Of a DNA stretch of 64,000 bases, positions 15,234-24,499 are shown piece by piece. Where the stretch lies: contig NZ_JAQPCG010000004.1 of assembly GCF_028464145.1 (NCBI RefSeq), positions 310,001-374,000 of the forward strand, given 5' to 3'. The stretch is from Maribacter sp. PR1 (GTDB lineage Bacteria; Bacteroidota; Bacteroidia; Flavobacteriales; Flavobacteriaceae). The stretch's first letter is position 1; every line of letters starts with the position of its first letter. A model generated the notes under the pieces. That model was not told where the DNA came from. It made no database searches and saw nothing but the letters and a program-made list of their open reading frames with translations. Position numbers and translations under genes: made by a program.

Positions 15234-15352
15234 TGGAATGGGCTGTTAAGAATGATATCCAATTCATTGGGCAAAGGATAGCTATTGAACAACTATTTAG
15301 CACCATTGGCAAGAAAAACAAAGATGTAAAGACAATCAAATTAGCACTGTAA
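15233..15352 (+). CDS. Possible 39-residue small protein or gene remnant
   Basis: An open frame whose ATG overlaps the preceding stop codon as TAATG, an arrangement used for translational coupling in the RND operon of this same window. It encodes 39 residues, starting MEWAVKNDIQFIGQRIAIEQ, amphipathic and basic at the end. The alternative is the tail of a decayed gene. No homology is recognised, so confidence is low. Confidence 0.3.
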   Translation: MEWAVKNDIQFIGQRIAIEQLFSTIGKKNKDVKTIKLAL

Positions 15353-15382
15353 ATAGACGTGTAGTCACCTAATAAACTTATT

Positions 15383-16237
15383 ATGAGTAATGAACCAAAA
15401 AATCAGAAAAAAGTCCGGAAAACGATACTGTTGTTTTTGGGTATTTTGACCTTGCTAAGTACTATCTGTTATTACGCAATACTCAAGCTGAACCCTACAA
15501 GCATCTATGTCGGGGCTTTAATGATGAGCCCTGCCTTATCCGCCTTTATTACATTGAAGCTACTGAAAAGACCGATTTCAAGTCTTCCTTGGGGTCTGAA
15601 AAGTTTGAAAAATTTGCGCCTATCCTATGTGATTCCGGTAGCCTATATTATGATTGCCTATGTATTGATTTGGGTTTTCGGTTTTGGAAATGTGCTCAAT
15701 CAGGAAACTATCACCGAGTGGTCGCAAGAATTAGGCATGGAAGGTTTCAGTAGTACAATTATACTATTGACTATGATTGTTCTCTTATCTATTGTTGGTG
15801 TTGTAAAGAACATTGGTTCGACATTGGGCGAGGAAATAGGATGGCGGGGATTCTTCATCTACGAACTTCGGAAACTATTTTCCTTTGGCACTGTTTCTTT
15901 AATTAGTGGCCTAATTTGGGCGATATGGCATTGGCCAATAATCTTTTTGATATACAAGGGAAGTGGAAGCTTGTTGCTTCACATTACAGCCTTTACCGTA
16001 ATGATAGTGGCAATTTCGGTCATTTTGGCCTACTATACTTTTAAATCCAACAGCTTGTGGCCTGCGGCCCTATTTCATTCCGTGCACAACATATTCATAC
16101 AGAAGATTTTCACACCGTTGACGATAACAAATGACCGCACTACTTTTTGGATAGATGAATACGGACTCATGCTACCGATTATTACGACGCTATTTGCCAT
16201 CTATTTTTGGCGAAAGGCGAAAGTTGAGAACCTATAG
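15383..16237 (+). CDS. CPBP family intramembrane glutamic endopeptidase
   Basis: A 284-residue polytopic protein with all CPBP (Abi/CAAX protease) motifs: E150-E151-x3-R155 (EEIGWRGF), H183 in IWHWP, and H232-x3-N236 (HSVHN). About eight transmembrane helices are visible. Family members cleave substrates within the membrane; in bacteria some confer self-immunity to bacteriocins, others act in protein processing, and most are uncharacterised. Its position between small membrane proteins and a serine hydrolase, in an accessory run, would suit an immunity or envelope-maintenance role, but that is inference. Confidence 0.88.
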   Translation: MSNEPKNQKKVRKTILLFLGILTLLSTICYYAILKLNPTSIYVGALMMSPALSAFITLKLLKRPISSLPWGLKSLKNLRLSYVIPVAYIMIAYVLIWVFGFGNVLNQETITEWSQELGMEGFSSTIILLTMIVLLSIVGVVKNIGSTLGEEIGWRGFFIYELRKLFSFGTVSLISGLIWAIWHWPIIFLIYKGSGSLLLHITAFTVMIVAISVILAYYTFKSNSLWPAALFHSVHNIFIQKIFTPLTITNDRTTFWIDEYGLMLPIITTLFAIYFWRKAKVENL

Positions 16238-16275
16238 GTTTTAAGACAATAAAATGAAAAACAAACAACCGTATT

Positions 16276-17322
16276 ATGGCAAAGGAACAATCAAAACGAA
16301 TACTCAAAATCATATTTATTATGGCAAGCATCAGCTCACTATTCTTTGTACCCTGGATTTTGCTAAGATTACTGTTAACACCATTACCTGATACGGTTCA
16401 GGAACAGGTCAATGATGCTATTGGATACGGTTTGGACGGCATGATTGTTTATGTAGACCAAGCTGGCAAGCCACCTCAATTTTATGCCGCTGGCTGGCAG
16501 GATCGAAAAAATAAGATTCCTGCCAACCCAAAAGCTTTATTCCGGATTGCCAGCATTAGCAAGTTGTATGTTGCTGTTGCCGTAGCAAAATTAGTTAATG
16601 ACAATCAGTTGTCTTTAGACAAAACGCTCGCTGATTATATGCCGGAACTGGTGGGACGAATTGAAAATGCGGATAAAATCACCTTGAGAATGATGGTGCA
16701 ACATCGGAGTGGTATTCCGAACTATACTGACTTTCCGGGTTTTTGGATAAACGATTATTCGAAAAATACCAAAGAATCGCTCGATTTGGTCCTCGATACC
16801 CCTGCCGATTTTAAACCGGATAAAAAATATAGGTACTCAAATACCAATTATCTGTTGATTGGCGAAATCTTGGATAAAACATTGGGATACAGTCATCACC
16901 AATTTATAAAAAAGGAAGTTTTAATGCCCCTTGGGCTCAAACATACCTACAGTTTGTTAAGTGAAGTGAATTTAGAAGATGTTATGAGCGGATATGCCGT
17001 AGATTATGAGCCAGACCTAAAGCCCAATGATTTTGTAAGCCCTGCCGGCTCAATGGTGGCTACAGCAGAGGATGTGGGTATATTCTTGAGGGCATTGAAC
17101 GACGGCTCTTTGCTAAATGATAATGAACAAGCTATCTATTCATCAATTTATGTATATGAACATACAGGATTATTACCAGGATACAGCAGTATTGCCAAGT
17201 ATCACAAGGATATTGATGCTGTGGTTGTTCAATTTGTAAATACCAGTGGCGGATACTCCTGGAATGTATCGGAAATGGTATATAAACGTATTGTAAAGTT
17301 GGTTAGCCGAAATTCAGAATAA
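16276..17322 (+). CDS. Membrane-anchored serine hydrolase, class C beta-lactamase fold
   Basis: The 348-residue protein has an N-terminal transmembrane anchor (about 10-35, no lipobox) and the SxxK nucleophile motif S93-I-S-K96. A tyrosine motif follows in KYRYSNTNYLLIG, and a C-terminal HTG sits in EHTGLLPGY. The hydrolase domain would face the periplasm. D-alanyl-D-alanine carboxypeptidase-like or esterase activity is the usual family role; the substrate is unknown. It is about 33% shorter in linker regions than PBP4-like proteins and is not closely similar to the lipoprotein hydrolase at 825. It is followed 17 bases later by a small membrane protein gene. Confidence 0.87.
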   Translation: MAKEQSKRILKIIFIMASISSLFFVPWILLRLLLTPLPDTVQEQVNDAIGYGLDGMIVYVDQAGKPPQFYAAGWQDRKNKIPANPKALFRIASISKLYVAVAVAKLVNDNQLSLDKTLADYMPELVGRIENADKITLRMMVQHRSGIPNYTDFPGFWINDYSKNTKESLDLVLDTPADFKPDKKYRYSNTNYLLIGEILDKTLGYSHHQFIKKEVLMPLGLKHTYSLLSEVNLEDVMSGYAVDYEPDLKPNDFVSPAGSMVATAEDVGIFLRALNDGSLLNDNEQAIYSSIYVYEHTGLLPGYSSIAKYHKDIDAVVVQFVNTSGGYSWNVSEMVYKRIVKLVSRNSE

Positions 17323-17339
17323 GAGATAACTTAAGACCC

Positions 17340-17771
17340 ATGAAAAAAATAACCGCATTTAGTTTTATATTAATTGCTTTTGTTTTCGGAGTTATTTTCT
17401 ACCAGAAAGTTGAGTTACCTACGGTTTGGGAAGGATATTTCACTAAAAACTACTACGGACAATTTGGTCCCTTAACCATGTGCGTGGAACTTCTAATTGC
17501 AGGTTTATATCTCTTCAAGAACAATAATAAGGTCAATTTTTCATTGGCCTTATTCGGTTTTACCGTATTGTTGGATTCTATTTTTACACTTTTTGGGCTC
17601 TTTCCTAATGTATTACCGTTTTATACCAAATTAATCTTTCTTTTCTGTGCTGTTTGGTCGTTATGGCTTGCGTTTACCGATACTTTTAAATTGGGGCGCA
17701 TTACTTTTTGGAGTGCATTGTTAAGTTTTGCTTTGGGAAATGTTGTTGAACTCTTTTTTAATTTGTGGTAA
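17340..17771 (+). CDS. Small four-helix membrane protein of unknown function
   Basis: The 143-residue protein is almost entirely hydrophobic: helices at about 5-22, 42-58, 64-88, 92-112 and 118-140. No charged catalytic motif and no recognised family. It lies 17 bases behind the serine hydrolase gene and is the last gene of the same-strand run. The role may be linked to the hydrolase, by proximity only. Confidence 0.7.
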   Translation: MKKITAFSFILIAFVFGVIFYQKVELPTVWEGYFTKNYYGQFGPLTMCVELLIAGLYLFKNNNKVNFSLALFGFTVLLDSIFTLFGLFPNVLPFYTKLIFLFCAVWSLWLAFTDTFKLGRITFWSALLSFALGNVVELFFNLW

Positions 17772-18056
17772 AAATGAACTTTAATATCAGCAACCTTTAT
17801 TGTTTATTCAATTTTTAATAGAGTTTTATAGTTAGCCATTTGAAGGAATTAAAATGATTCAAAAATAATTGATATTAGGAGCGCTTATCTGTTTATGATT
17901 TATATACATAAACACTTTATGTCCTTTATAACAATTGAAAACACTACAGGTTGAAGGCTTTTGGTTGTTTTTTTCTTCACAAACCTATTATTCTAGCGGT
18001 TCATTACCTTACTATGCTTAATTTGCATGCCGACACCAAACTAAAACGTACTAAAA

Positions 18057-19703
18057 ATGAAAATCCCTGTCATTTTCAAAAGGAAAATTTCCTTCGTTAT
18101 CCTTTCCACACTATTCGTTCTACAAATCAATGCACAAAATGCTTCTAATGCTTACGAAGATTTGGTTGCACTTTTTAAGGAATGGAGAGCCTTTGAAAAT
18201 CCACCTTTACGGGATGGAGCCCCGGACTATACCCAAGAAACCTTTGACAGTAGATGGCCGGTCTTCAAAGCCCTTCACCAAAAACTACAGGAAATAGATA
18301 CCACCGGATGGAGCATTCCCCACCAAGTGGATTGGCGTATTGTACATGCCGAAATGAACGGATACGATTTTAACCACCGCATTCTAAAGCCATGGCAACG
18401 GGATCCGGCATTTTATACCACCATCTGGACGGACCGTAGCGATGTACCTGCGCATGAGGGTCCTACACATCACGCCGTTTTGGACCTTTGGAAATATGAA
18501 TTTCCCTTGAACAAGGAACAGCGTAACAAATTAATTGAACAACTTACGGTAATCCCTAGCTTGAACGAGCAGGCAAAACTGAACCTTACCGGTAATGCAA
18601 AAGACCTTTGGATTGCCGGCATTAGAGATATTAAAACCCAAAGCCAAAACCTGGAAAACATGAAACAGCTTCCGGGAATAGCAAAGGACAGAAAATTGAT
18701 GAAGGCCATACAGGAAGCGGTTACTTCCACAGATGGATTGGCAAATTGGTTGGAGGCCGAAGCCTCCTCAAAAACCGGTCCTTCAGGTATTGGAAAGGAA
18801 AATTATACCTGGTACCTGCAAAATGTGCATTTGGTCCCCTTAACCTGGGAAGATGAAGTGATGCTGCTAAAACGCGAACTTTCACGTGCTTGGTCTGCCC
18901 TTAAACTAGAAGAACACCGCAACAGAAACCTACCGGAATTGACCGATGCCAGTTCCCCCGAGGAATATGACCGTCGGGCCAAGGAAGCGGCCAAAAGCCT
19001 TCTCGATTTTTTGGACAACAATGAAATGGTGACCGTAAAGGACTATTTTGAACCCGCCCTCAATGCACATTTAGGCGCATTTGTACCCAAAGAAAAAAGA
19101 AACTTTTTTTGGATAACGGCGCATTATGATCAACGCCCCCTATTTTCCCATTTTTACCATTGGTTTGAATTGGCGCGAATGGATACGGAACCCCACACTA
19201 GTGAAATAAGACGAACCCCTTTACTTTACAATATATTCGATTCCCGAAATGAAGGTACGGCCACGGCGGTGGAAGAAATGTTCATGGATGCTGGACTCTA
19301 TGATGATTCTCCCCGCTCGAGGGAAATCGTGTACATCATGATTGCACAACGTGCTGCAAGGGGCCTAGGTTCCTTATACGCCCATGCCAATATAATGACC
19401 ATGGAGGAAGCCGGTGGCATTCATTCGGAATATACCCCAAGAGGATGGATGAAAACCGAAAAGGAACTACTGCTTTTTGAACAACACCTCTACTTAAGAC
19501 AGCCGGGTTATGGTACCAGCTACATTACCGGAAAGTATTTATTGGAAAACACGTTGGCCGAATATGCAAGAGTGAAAGCCGCCCGGAACGAACCGTTTGA
19601 AATGCGTGCTTTCTTTGATGAATTGAATTCGGTAGGCAGTATACCTATTTCCTTGGGAAGATGGCAAATGACCGGAGTTCAAACCTATTTGGGCCTTGAT
19701 TAG
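18057..19703 (+). CDS. Secreted DUF885-like protein lacking the HExxxxxHH zinc motif
   Basis: The 548-residue protein has a signal peptide ([13 protein letters not shown], cleavage near residue 26). Its C-terminal half aligns by eye with the DUF885 peptidase encoded at 38351. [16 protein letters not shown] corresponds to [33 protein letters not shown] to AWPGQALSYKMGELKI, and [20 protein letters not shown] to the DUF885 end. The HEAVPGHH zinc ligands of that family are absent; [12 protein letters not shown] stands in that region. It is therefore either a divergent enzyme with another metal site or a binding protein. It leads a tight unit with a permease (25 bases) and an AKR-RidA fusion gene (3 bases). 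Confidence 0.75.
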   Translation: MKIPVIFKRKISFVILSTLFVLQINAQNASNAYEDLVALFKEWRAFENPPLRDGAPDYTQETFDSRWPVFKALHQKLQEIDTTGWSIPHQVDWRIVHAEMNGYDFNHRILKPWQRDPAFYTTIWTDRSDVPAHEGPTHHAVLDLWKYEFPLNKEQRNKLIEQLTVIPSLNEQAKLNLTGNAKDLWIAGIRDIKTQSQNLENMKQLPGIAKDRKLMKAIQEAVTSTDGLANWLEAEASSKTGPSGIGKENYTWYLQNVHLVPLTWEDEVMLLKRELSRAWSALKLEEHRNRNLPELTDASSPEEYDRRAKEAAKSLLDFLDNNEMVTVKDYFEPALNAHLGAFVPKEKRNFFWITAHYDQRPLFSHFYHWFELARMDTEPHTSEIRRTPLLYNIFDSRNEGTATAVEEMFMDAGLYDDSPRSREIVYIMIAQRAARGLGSLYAHANIMTMEEAGGIHSEYTPRGWMKTEKELLLFEQHLYLRQPGYGTSYITGKYLLENTLAEYARVKAARNEPFEMRAFFDELNSVGSIPISLGRWQMTGVQTYLGLD

Positions 19704-19728
19704 TTTCTGAAAAAGAATACCGAAGTCC

Positions 19729-21216
19729 ATGACCAATATCAAGCCTAAAAAACTGTCCCGCCAAATGGGAATTCTGGCCCTTACGGCGACAGGTGTTTGC
19801 TCCATGTTGGGTGCCTCGATCAATGTGGTTCCCTTTATGATCCAACGCAATGTCCCCGGCATAGGCCCGTATGTATTACCAGCTTTTGCTTTTGCGGCAA
19901 TACCGGCACTATTTGCAGCTTTGGCCTATGGTATATTGGGGTCCGCCATGCCAAGAGCAGGGGGTAGTTACATTTATGCGAGCAGGGGTCTCAATCCCTA
20001 CCTAGGTTTTGTGGCCAGTTTTTCACAATGGTTTGGGCTATCCATTGTTATTGGTGTTATTGCCTATGTGACCGTTCCTTTTATTAGGGATGTAACTTTG
20101 GCTTTGGGTTGGCAGGGAATATCCGAAGGTCTGGAAATCGGATGGATTCGGGTATCCATTGCCTTGGCCCTTATTTGGTCCTTTGTGGCTATCAATAGTA
20201 AGGGCATTAAAAGCTATGAACGCATTTTACTGCCCATGATGTTCTTGATGTTGGCTTTGGGCGGGATTGTAATCGTCGCCGGATTGGTTTACGACTCCTC
20301 CGATTTTCTGACCGCACTACAAGAAAAAACAGGAAATACTTTTGAACCCATAAAAAGCATCGTTTTTGACTGGCGGATATTTTTATCGGCCGCAGCCTTA
20401 TTATTTTCCAGTTTTATCGGGTTTGATTCCATTGCACAAGCGGGCGGGGAGGCCAAAAATCCAACAAAAGCCTTACCTACCGCCATTCTATTGGCAATTT
20501 TTGGCGTAGGCCTTTTTTATTTTTTATTCGCCGTATCGGTGTACCATATTGTTCCATGGAGTTTTGTTGCTCAAGAGGCCCTGGAAAAGGATATATCCGC
20601 ACCGGGCCTATTGAGTTATGTTTTGCCCTCCGGTTTGGGAATCGCTATTTTGGCCGGGGCCGCCATTGCCCTAATCAATGATCTGCCTGCTATGCTTTTG
20701 TCGGTCTCCAGGTTAATGTTCGCTTGGGCAAAGGATGGTATTTTTCCAAAGGCCGTTTCGCGGATACACCCTAAAAACCATACTCCGCACATAGCTCTTT
20801 TTGTAGCTGGTGGTATGGCCAGTATCGGGGTTTTGGGATCTCATTTTGCAGGAGACTTCTTTTTGGGCATCGATATTATGGTCACCTCCATGATGGTGAA
20901 TTTTTTGTTGATGTGTATCACTTTGGTCTCCATCCACAACATCAATCCCAATATAGCCAATGGAATCTCGGTCATAAAAAATAGAAACTGGCAATTGTGT
21001 ATTGGTTGGCTGGGCATTATTAGCCTAACGGCATTTTTGATTATTCATACCTATAAAGATCTCACCGCTAGTGCCAGTGCTTGGTATTTTCACTCCACCC
21101 CTATTTGGTTGATTGTTATGGGTTTGGCAAGTGGTATATTTGGATATAATTGGAGCCGATTAAAGAAAAATGAAATCGAAATTGCAACACGATTTTTAAA
21201 ACTTCCTGAAGAATAA
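19729..21216 (+). CDS. APC family amino-acid/amine permease
   Basis: A 495-residue integral membrane protein with about twelve helices. The APC start is clear: GILALTATGVCSMLGASINV, the unwound helix 1 that binds the amine or amino-acid backbone, and a conserved helix 6 region (LLFSSFIGFDSIAQAGGEAK) containing the family's FxGFD/E motif. It would import an amino acid or related amine across the inner membrane. It sits between a secreted DUF885-like protein and a cytoplasmic oxidoreductase-RidA fusion, with gaps of 25 and 3 bases, so a shared catabolic unit for an amino compound is likely. The substrate is unknown. Confidence 0.88.
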   Translation: MTNIKPKKLSRQMGILALTATGVCSMLGASINVVPFMIQRNVPGIGPYVLPAFAFAAIPALFAALAYGILGSAMPRAGGSYIYASRGLNPYLGFVASFSQWFGLSIVIGVIAYVTVPFIRDVTLALGWQGISEGLEIGWIRVSIALALIWSFVAINSKGIKSYERILLPMMFLMLALGGIVIVAGLVYDSSDFLTALQEKTGNTFEPIKSIVFDWRIFLSAAALLFSSFIGFDSIAQAGGEAKNPTKALPTAILLAIFGVGLFYFLFAVSVYHIVPWSFVAQEALEKDISAPGLLSYVLPSGLGIAILAGAAIALINDLPAMLLSVSRLMFAWAKDGIFPKAVSRIHPKNHTPHIALFVAGGMASIGVLGSHFAGDFFLGIDIMVTSMMVNFLLMCITLVSIHNINPNIANGISVIKNRNWQLCIGWLGIISLTAFLIIHTYKDLTASASAWYFHSTPIWLIVMGLASGIFGYNWSRLKKNEIEIATRFLKLPEE

Positions 21217-21219
21217 GCA

Positions 21220-22668
21220 ATGCAAACAACGATACAATTAGCTGACGGTTTAGAAATTTCAAGAGTGGTTACCGGACTTTGGCAAATAGCCGATATGGAG
21301 CGGGATGGCACTACCCTGGACCCTATCGCCACCTCAAAATATATGCAGCCCTATCTGGATGCCGGACTCACTTCTTTTGATATGGCAGACCATTACGGAT
21401 CAAGCGAAATTATTGCCGGTACGTTCAAAAATAGCTTAGGCGACAAAAACCAAGTGCAATTATTTACGAAATGGGTCCCCAAACCCGGTAAGATTACAAG
21501 GGAAGATGTTCGGGAAGCGGTAAACACTGCATTGGATAGAATGCAACAGTCTTCTATTGCCCTGATGCAGTTTCATGCGTGGTACTATGTGGATGCCAGT
21601 TGGTTGGACGGACTTTTTTATCTGAAGGAATTGCAGGAAGAAGGGCTCATTAAACACTTGGGTGTTACCAACTTTGATGCCGCTCATTTACGAATAGCCT
21701 TGGCCAGCGGTATCCCAATTGTAAGCAATCAAATTTGCCACTCCTTGATAGATCAACGGGCCATGGGTAAAATGTCCGATGTATGCAAAGAATACGGTGT
21801 AAAATTATTGGCCTTTGGTACCTTGGCCGGTGGATTCTTGACCGATAAATGGTTAGGAAAACCAGAGCCTTCACAAGAAACGTTGACCACATGGTCACAA
21901 ATGAAATATAAACGTTTTATCGATGCCGCAGGTGGATGGGCACCATATCAAAACCTATTACAAACCGTAAATGAGATTGCAAATAAACATAATGCCTCTA
22001 TCGCCAATATAGCAAGTAGGTATATTTTGGAGAACAAAGCGGTTGCCGCCGTAATCGTAGGGGCGAGATTGGGTGAAAGTGAGCATATTCAAGATAACCG
22101 GAAGCTATTAGAAATCACCTTGGATGCAAATGATATCGAAGCCATTAAAGATGCGCAGGCCCACTTAAAACAGATACCTGGTGGTTGTGGGGACGAATAC
22201 AGAAAACCTCCGTTTTTGACCGCATCTGGAGACCTTAGCGATCACTTGGAAACCATTCCAAAAGCATTTGCTCCTATAAAGACAGGTAAAAATAAAGAAC
22301 AGATTTTTAGCGGTACCGAATGGGAAGAATACGCAGGGTATTGCAGGGCAGTAAAAATAGACAACCGAATTCATATATCGGGCACAACGGCCACGCATGG
22401 CAGTAAAATGATCGGAGGTACCGACCCGGCCGCACAGACGCATTTTATAATTGACAAGATAGAAGGCGTCATCACTTCTTTTGGTGGCACGCTGGCCGAT
22501 GTGGTTCGTACCCGCATTTTTGTAAACCAACTAAAGGATTGGGAGTCCGTAGCACGTGCTCATGGTGAACGGTTCAACGGTATCAATCCGGCAAATACCT
22601 TAGTGGAGGCTAAATTGGTGGGCAAGGGTTATTTGGTGGAAATCGAAGCGGAGGCGGTTTTATCCTAA
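21220..22668 (+). CDS. Aldo/keto reductase-RidA fusion protein
   Basis: The 482-residue protein has an aldo/keto reductase barrel (about 1-320) with the catalytic tetrad D54, Y59, K84 and H119, then a RidA/YjgF domain (about 350-482). The RidA part keeps the overall pattern (VVRTRIFVNQL, VEIEAEAV) but has N459 where the imine-deaminase subgroup has the essential arginine of PARSCVEV. It therefore probably belongs to a non-deaminating RidA class. The fusion joins a carbonyl reductase to a reactive-enamine-handling fold, which suggests channelling of an amino/imino intermediate. It is the last gene of the unit with the permease, whose stop is 3 bases upstream. Substrate unknown. Confidence 0.85.
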   Translation: MQTTIQLADGLEISRVVTGLWQIADMERDGTTLDPIATSKYMQPYLDAGLTSFDMADHYGSSEIIAGTFKNSLGDKNQVQLFTKWVPKPGKITREDVREAVNTALDRMQQSSIALMQFHAWYYVDASWLDGLFYLKELQEEGLIKHLGVTNFDAAHLRIALASGIPIVSNQICHSLIDQRAMGKMSDVCKEYGVKLLAFGTLAGGFLTDKWLGKPEPSQETLTTWSQMKYKRFIDAAGGWAPYQNLLQTVNEIANKHNASIANIASRYILENKAVAAVIVGARLGESEHIQDNRKLLEITLDANDIEAIKDAQAHLKQIPGGCGDEYRKPPFLTASGDLSDHLETIPKAFAPIKTGKNKEQIFSGTEWEEYAGYCRAVKIDNRIHISGTTATHGSKMIGGTDPAAQTHFIIDKIEGVITSFGGTLADVVRTRIFVNQLKDWESVARAHGERFNGINPANTLVEAKLVGKGYLVEIEAEAVLS

Positions 22669-23258
22669 TCGTTGTTGGAGATCAACTCAGGGTTTCCATA
22701 TATCCTACTTCAGATTGGATTTTTTGATATCGCTATCAAAATATAGCCCATAGGGCCGTTGTCAATACGTTAACTTTCATTGGTAATGTTTTTCGTTGCC
22801 GTCAAAAATAATATATCATTCAGAATAAAAATTGATATTGTAATTATTAGTCAAAGGGATATCCTGATTAACGATTATTACTTTTCTACGGGACAGCATT
22901 CAACTTCTGTGTGTTTCCTATTTCATGAATAGCGCAACACCTAGCACAAATTAACATCACTCGTAAGAACAAGCCCTATTCTCTTTTAAGGAATATGTTT
23001 CACACTATTGTGCGGCCAGAAAAATTATTATTGTCTCAATTTGAGACTTTAACATTTATAAACCATGGTTTATTTAAATTATTGACTATTTTTCCCTGTA
23101 TAAATTATCACTAATCACCTTTTATTCTTAGTAAAATTAAAATTCGTAAATACTTTAACAGTTACAGGAAAGCGAATTGACAATAAAGAATTATAAAAAA
23201 CTGCCGTGGACAATTTAAGAGAACAATCCAAATGTATGAACCCAACAAAGAGAAAACT
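22669..23258. other. Intergenic region upstream of the esterase gene
   Basis: This 590-base AT-rich stretch has no convincing gene. It contains a perfect 7+1+7 palindrome at 23033-23047 and one copy of GTTTATTTAA at 23068-23077, a sequence that recurs in two other spacers of the window. It should carry the promoter of the esterase-amidohydrolase pair. Confidence 0.55.
23033..23047. promoter_or_regulatory. Perfect 15-base palindrome, candidate operator
   Basis: GTCTCAA-T-TTGAGAC, with 7-base arms. It lies about 210 bases before the esterase start. It is too short and lacks a T-tract, so it is a protein-binding site candidate rather than a terminator. Confidence 0.4.
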
Positions 23259-24479
23259 ATGTTATTATCCCATTTAAGTTTTACCAAAAAAGTTGCCCTT
23301 TGGCAGAAAACAGCCGCACTGCTATTACTAATGACACTAACGGCAATGGCCCAGGAAGTGGGTCAAAGGGAACGCTTGGTTTCCCCTGAATTAAAGGATG
23401 ATAATACCGTTGTCTTTAGTATAAGGGCTCCAAAAGCAGAAAACGTAACGCTTTCCGGGAATTGGATGCCAATGGTACCCGATGGAATTCAGGGAATGAA
23501 AAGACAGACCGTAGCACTTACCAAAGACGGGCAAGGTGTCTGGTCTACTACTGTTGGGCCATTGGAGCCCGAGTTATACGGATATTCCTTTTTAGTAGAT
23601 GGTGTTACCACCTTAGACCCTTCTAATTTAAAGGTGGCAAGGGACGGGACTTTTAGAACGGAAAGCCTGCTTTATGTTCCAGGTGATGCTTCGGACCTTT
23701 ATTGGGCCAAAACAGGTCCTAAAGGAAGCGTCCATCAAATTTGGTATGAATCCCCTACTTTGGATTTGACCCGTCGTATGTTCGTTTACACGCCACCGGG
23801 ATATCATGAATCCAAGGAAAACTATCCGGTTTTATATTTGCTACATGGTGGAGGCGGTGACGAAGAAGCCTGGCCCACCCTTGGTGTAGCTCCGACCATT
23901 TTGGACAATCTTATCAATAGCGGCAAGGCCAAACCCATGATCGTGGTTATGACCAATGGTAACCCTTCACAAGCTTCCGCACAAACCATATCTCCCAAAC
24001 TACCCAACGTGGAGCAATCCGCAGGGGGAATGGCCAACATGATGTTCGAAAAAAGCCTGGTCAATGATGTGATACCCTATATTGAACGTAACTTTAAGGT
24101 AAAGGCCAATAAAGAAAATAGGGCCCTTACTGGTTTAAGCATGGGTGGTTTACAAACCATAAACACCTCTTTTGAAAACCCAAACCTCTTCGATTATATC
24201 GGTGTCATGAGTATGGGCTTTGCAGATTTGAGCCGATTCGGAATCGAGGTAGACCATTCAAAAAGAGCCCAACAGATTTTGGCGCTCAAGGCGGCAGGCC
24301 CCGATCTGTATTGGATAGCCTGTGGAAAAGATGATTTTCTCTATGAAAGCGTGGTAACCATGCGTAATGAATTGGACAAGCAAGACTTTGACTATACCTA
24401 CCGTGAAAGCACTGGAGGGCATACTTGGAGCAATTGGAGGATTTACCTATCCGAATTTGCACCTATGTTATTTAAATAA
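23259..24479 (+). CDS. Secreted CE1-like esterase with N-terminal E-set domain
   Basis: From the ATG at 23259 the protein begins with a signal peptide ending AMA (residue 31); an ATG at 23232 would add nine hydrophilic residues in front of it. An immunoglobulin-like E-set/CBM48 domain (about 45-135, VFSIRAPKAENVTLSGNW) precedes an alpha/beta-hydrolase domain. That domain carries the oxyanion loop LLHGGGGDEEAW, the nucleophile S294 in GLSMGG and the histidine in GGHTW. This architecture is that of feruloyl and acetyl-xylan esterases of family CE1, which deacylate plant or algal polysaccharides. It is followed 20 bases later by an exported amidohydrolase gene. Confidence 0.88.
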   Translation: MLLSHLSFTKKVALWQKTAALLLLMTLTAMAQEVGQRERLVSPELKDDNTVVFSIRAPKAENVTLSGNWMPMVPDGIQGMKRQTVALTKDGQGVWSTTVGPLEPELYGYSFLVDGVTTLDPSNLKVARDGTFRTESLLYVPGDASDLYWAKTGPKGSVHQIWYESPTLDLTRRMFVYTPPGYHESKENYPVLYLLHGGGGDEEAWPTLGVAPTILDNLINSGKAKPMIVVMTNGNPSQASAQTISPKLPNVEQSAGGMANMMFEKSLVNDVIPYIERNFKVKANKENRALTGLSMGGLQTINTSFENPNLFDYIGVMSMGFADLSRFGIEVDHSKRAQQILALKAAGPDLYWIACGKDDFLYESVVTMRNELDKQDFDYTYRESTGGHTWSNWRIYLSEFAPMLFK

Positions 24480-24499
24480 TTGAAAAATTTAAATCAAAA

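Noticed and set aside
17951-18148. Open frame of 65 codons before the DUF885-like gene
   Set aside because: It overlaps the supported start and signal peptide of the gene at 18057 in another frame and has no recognisable features.
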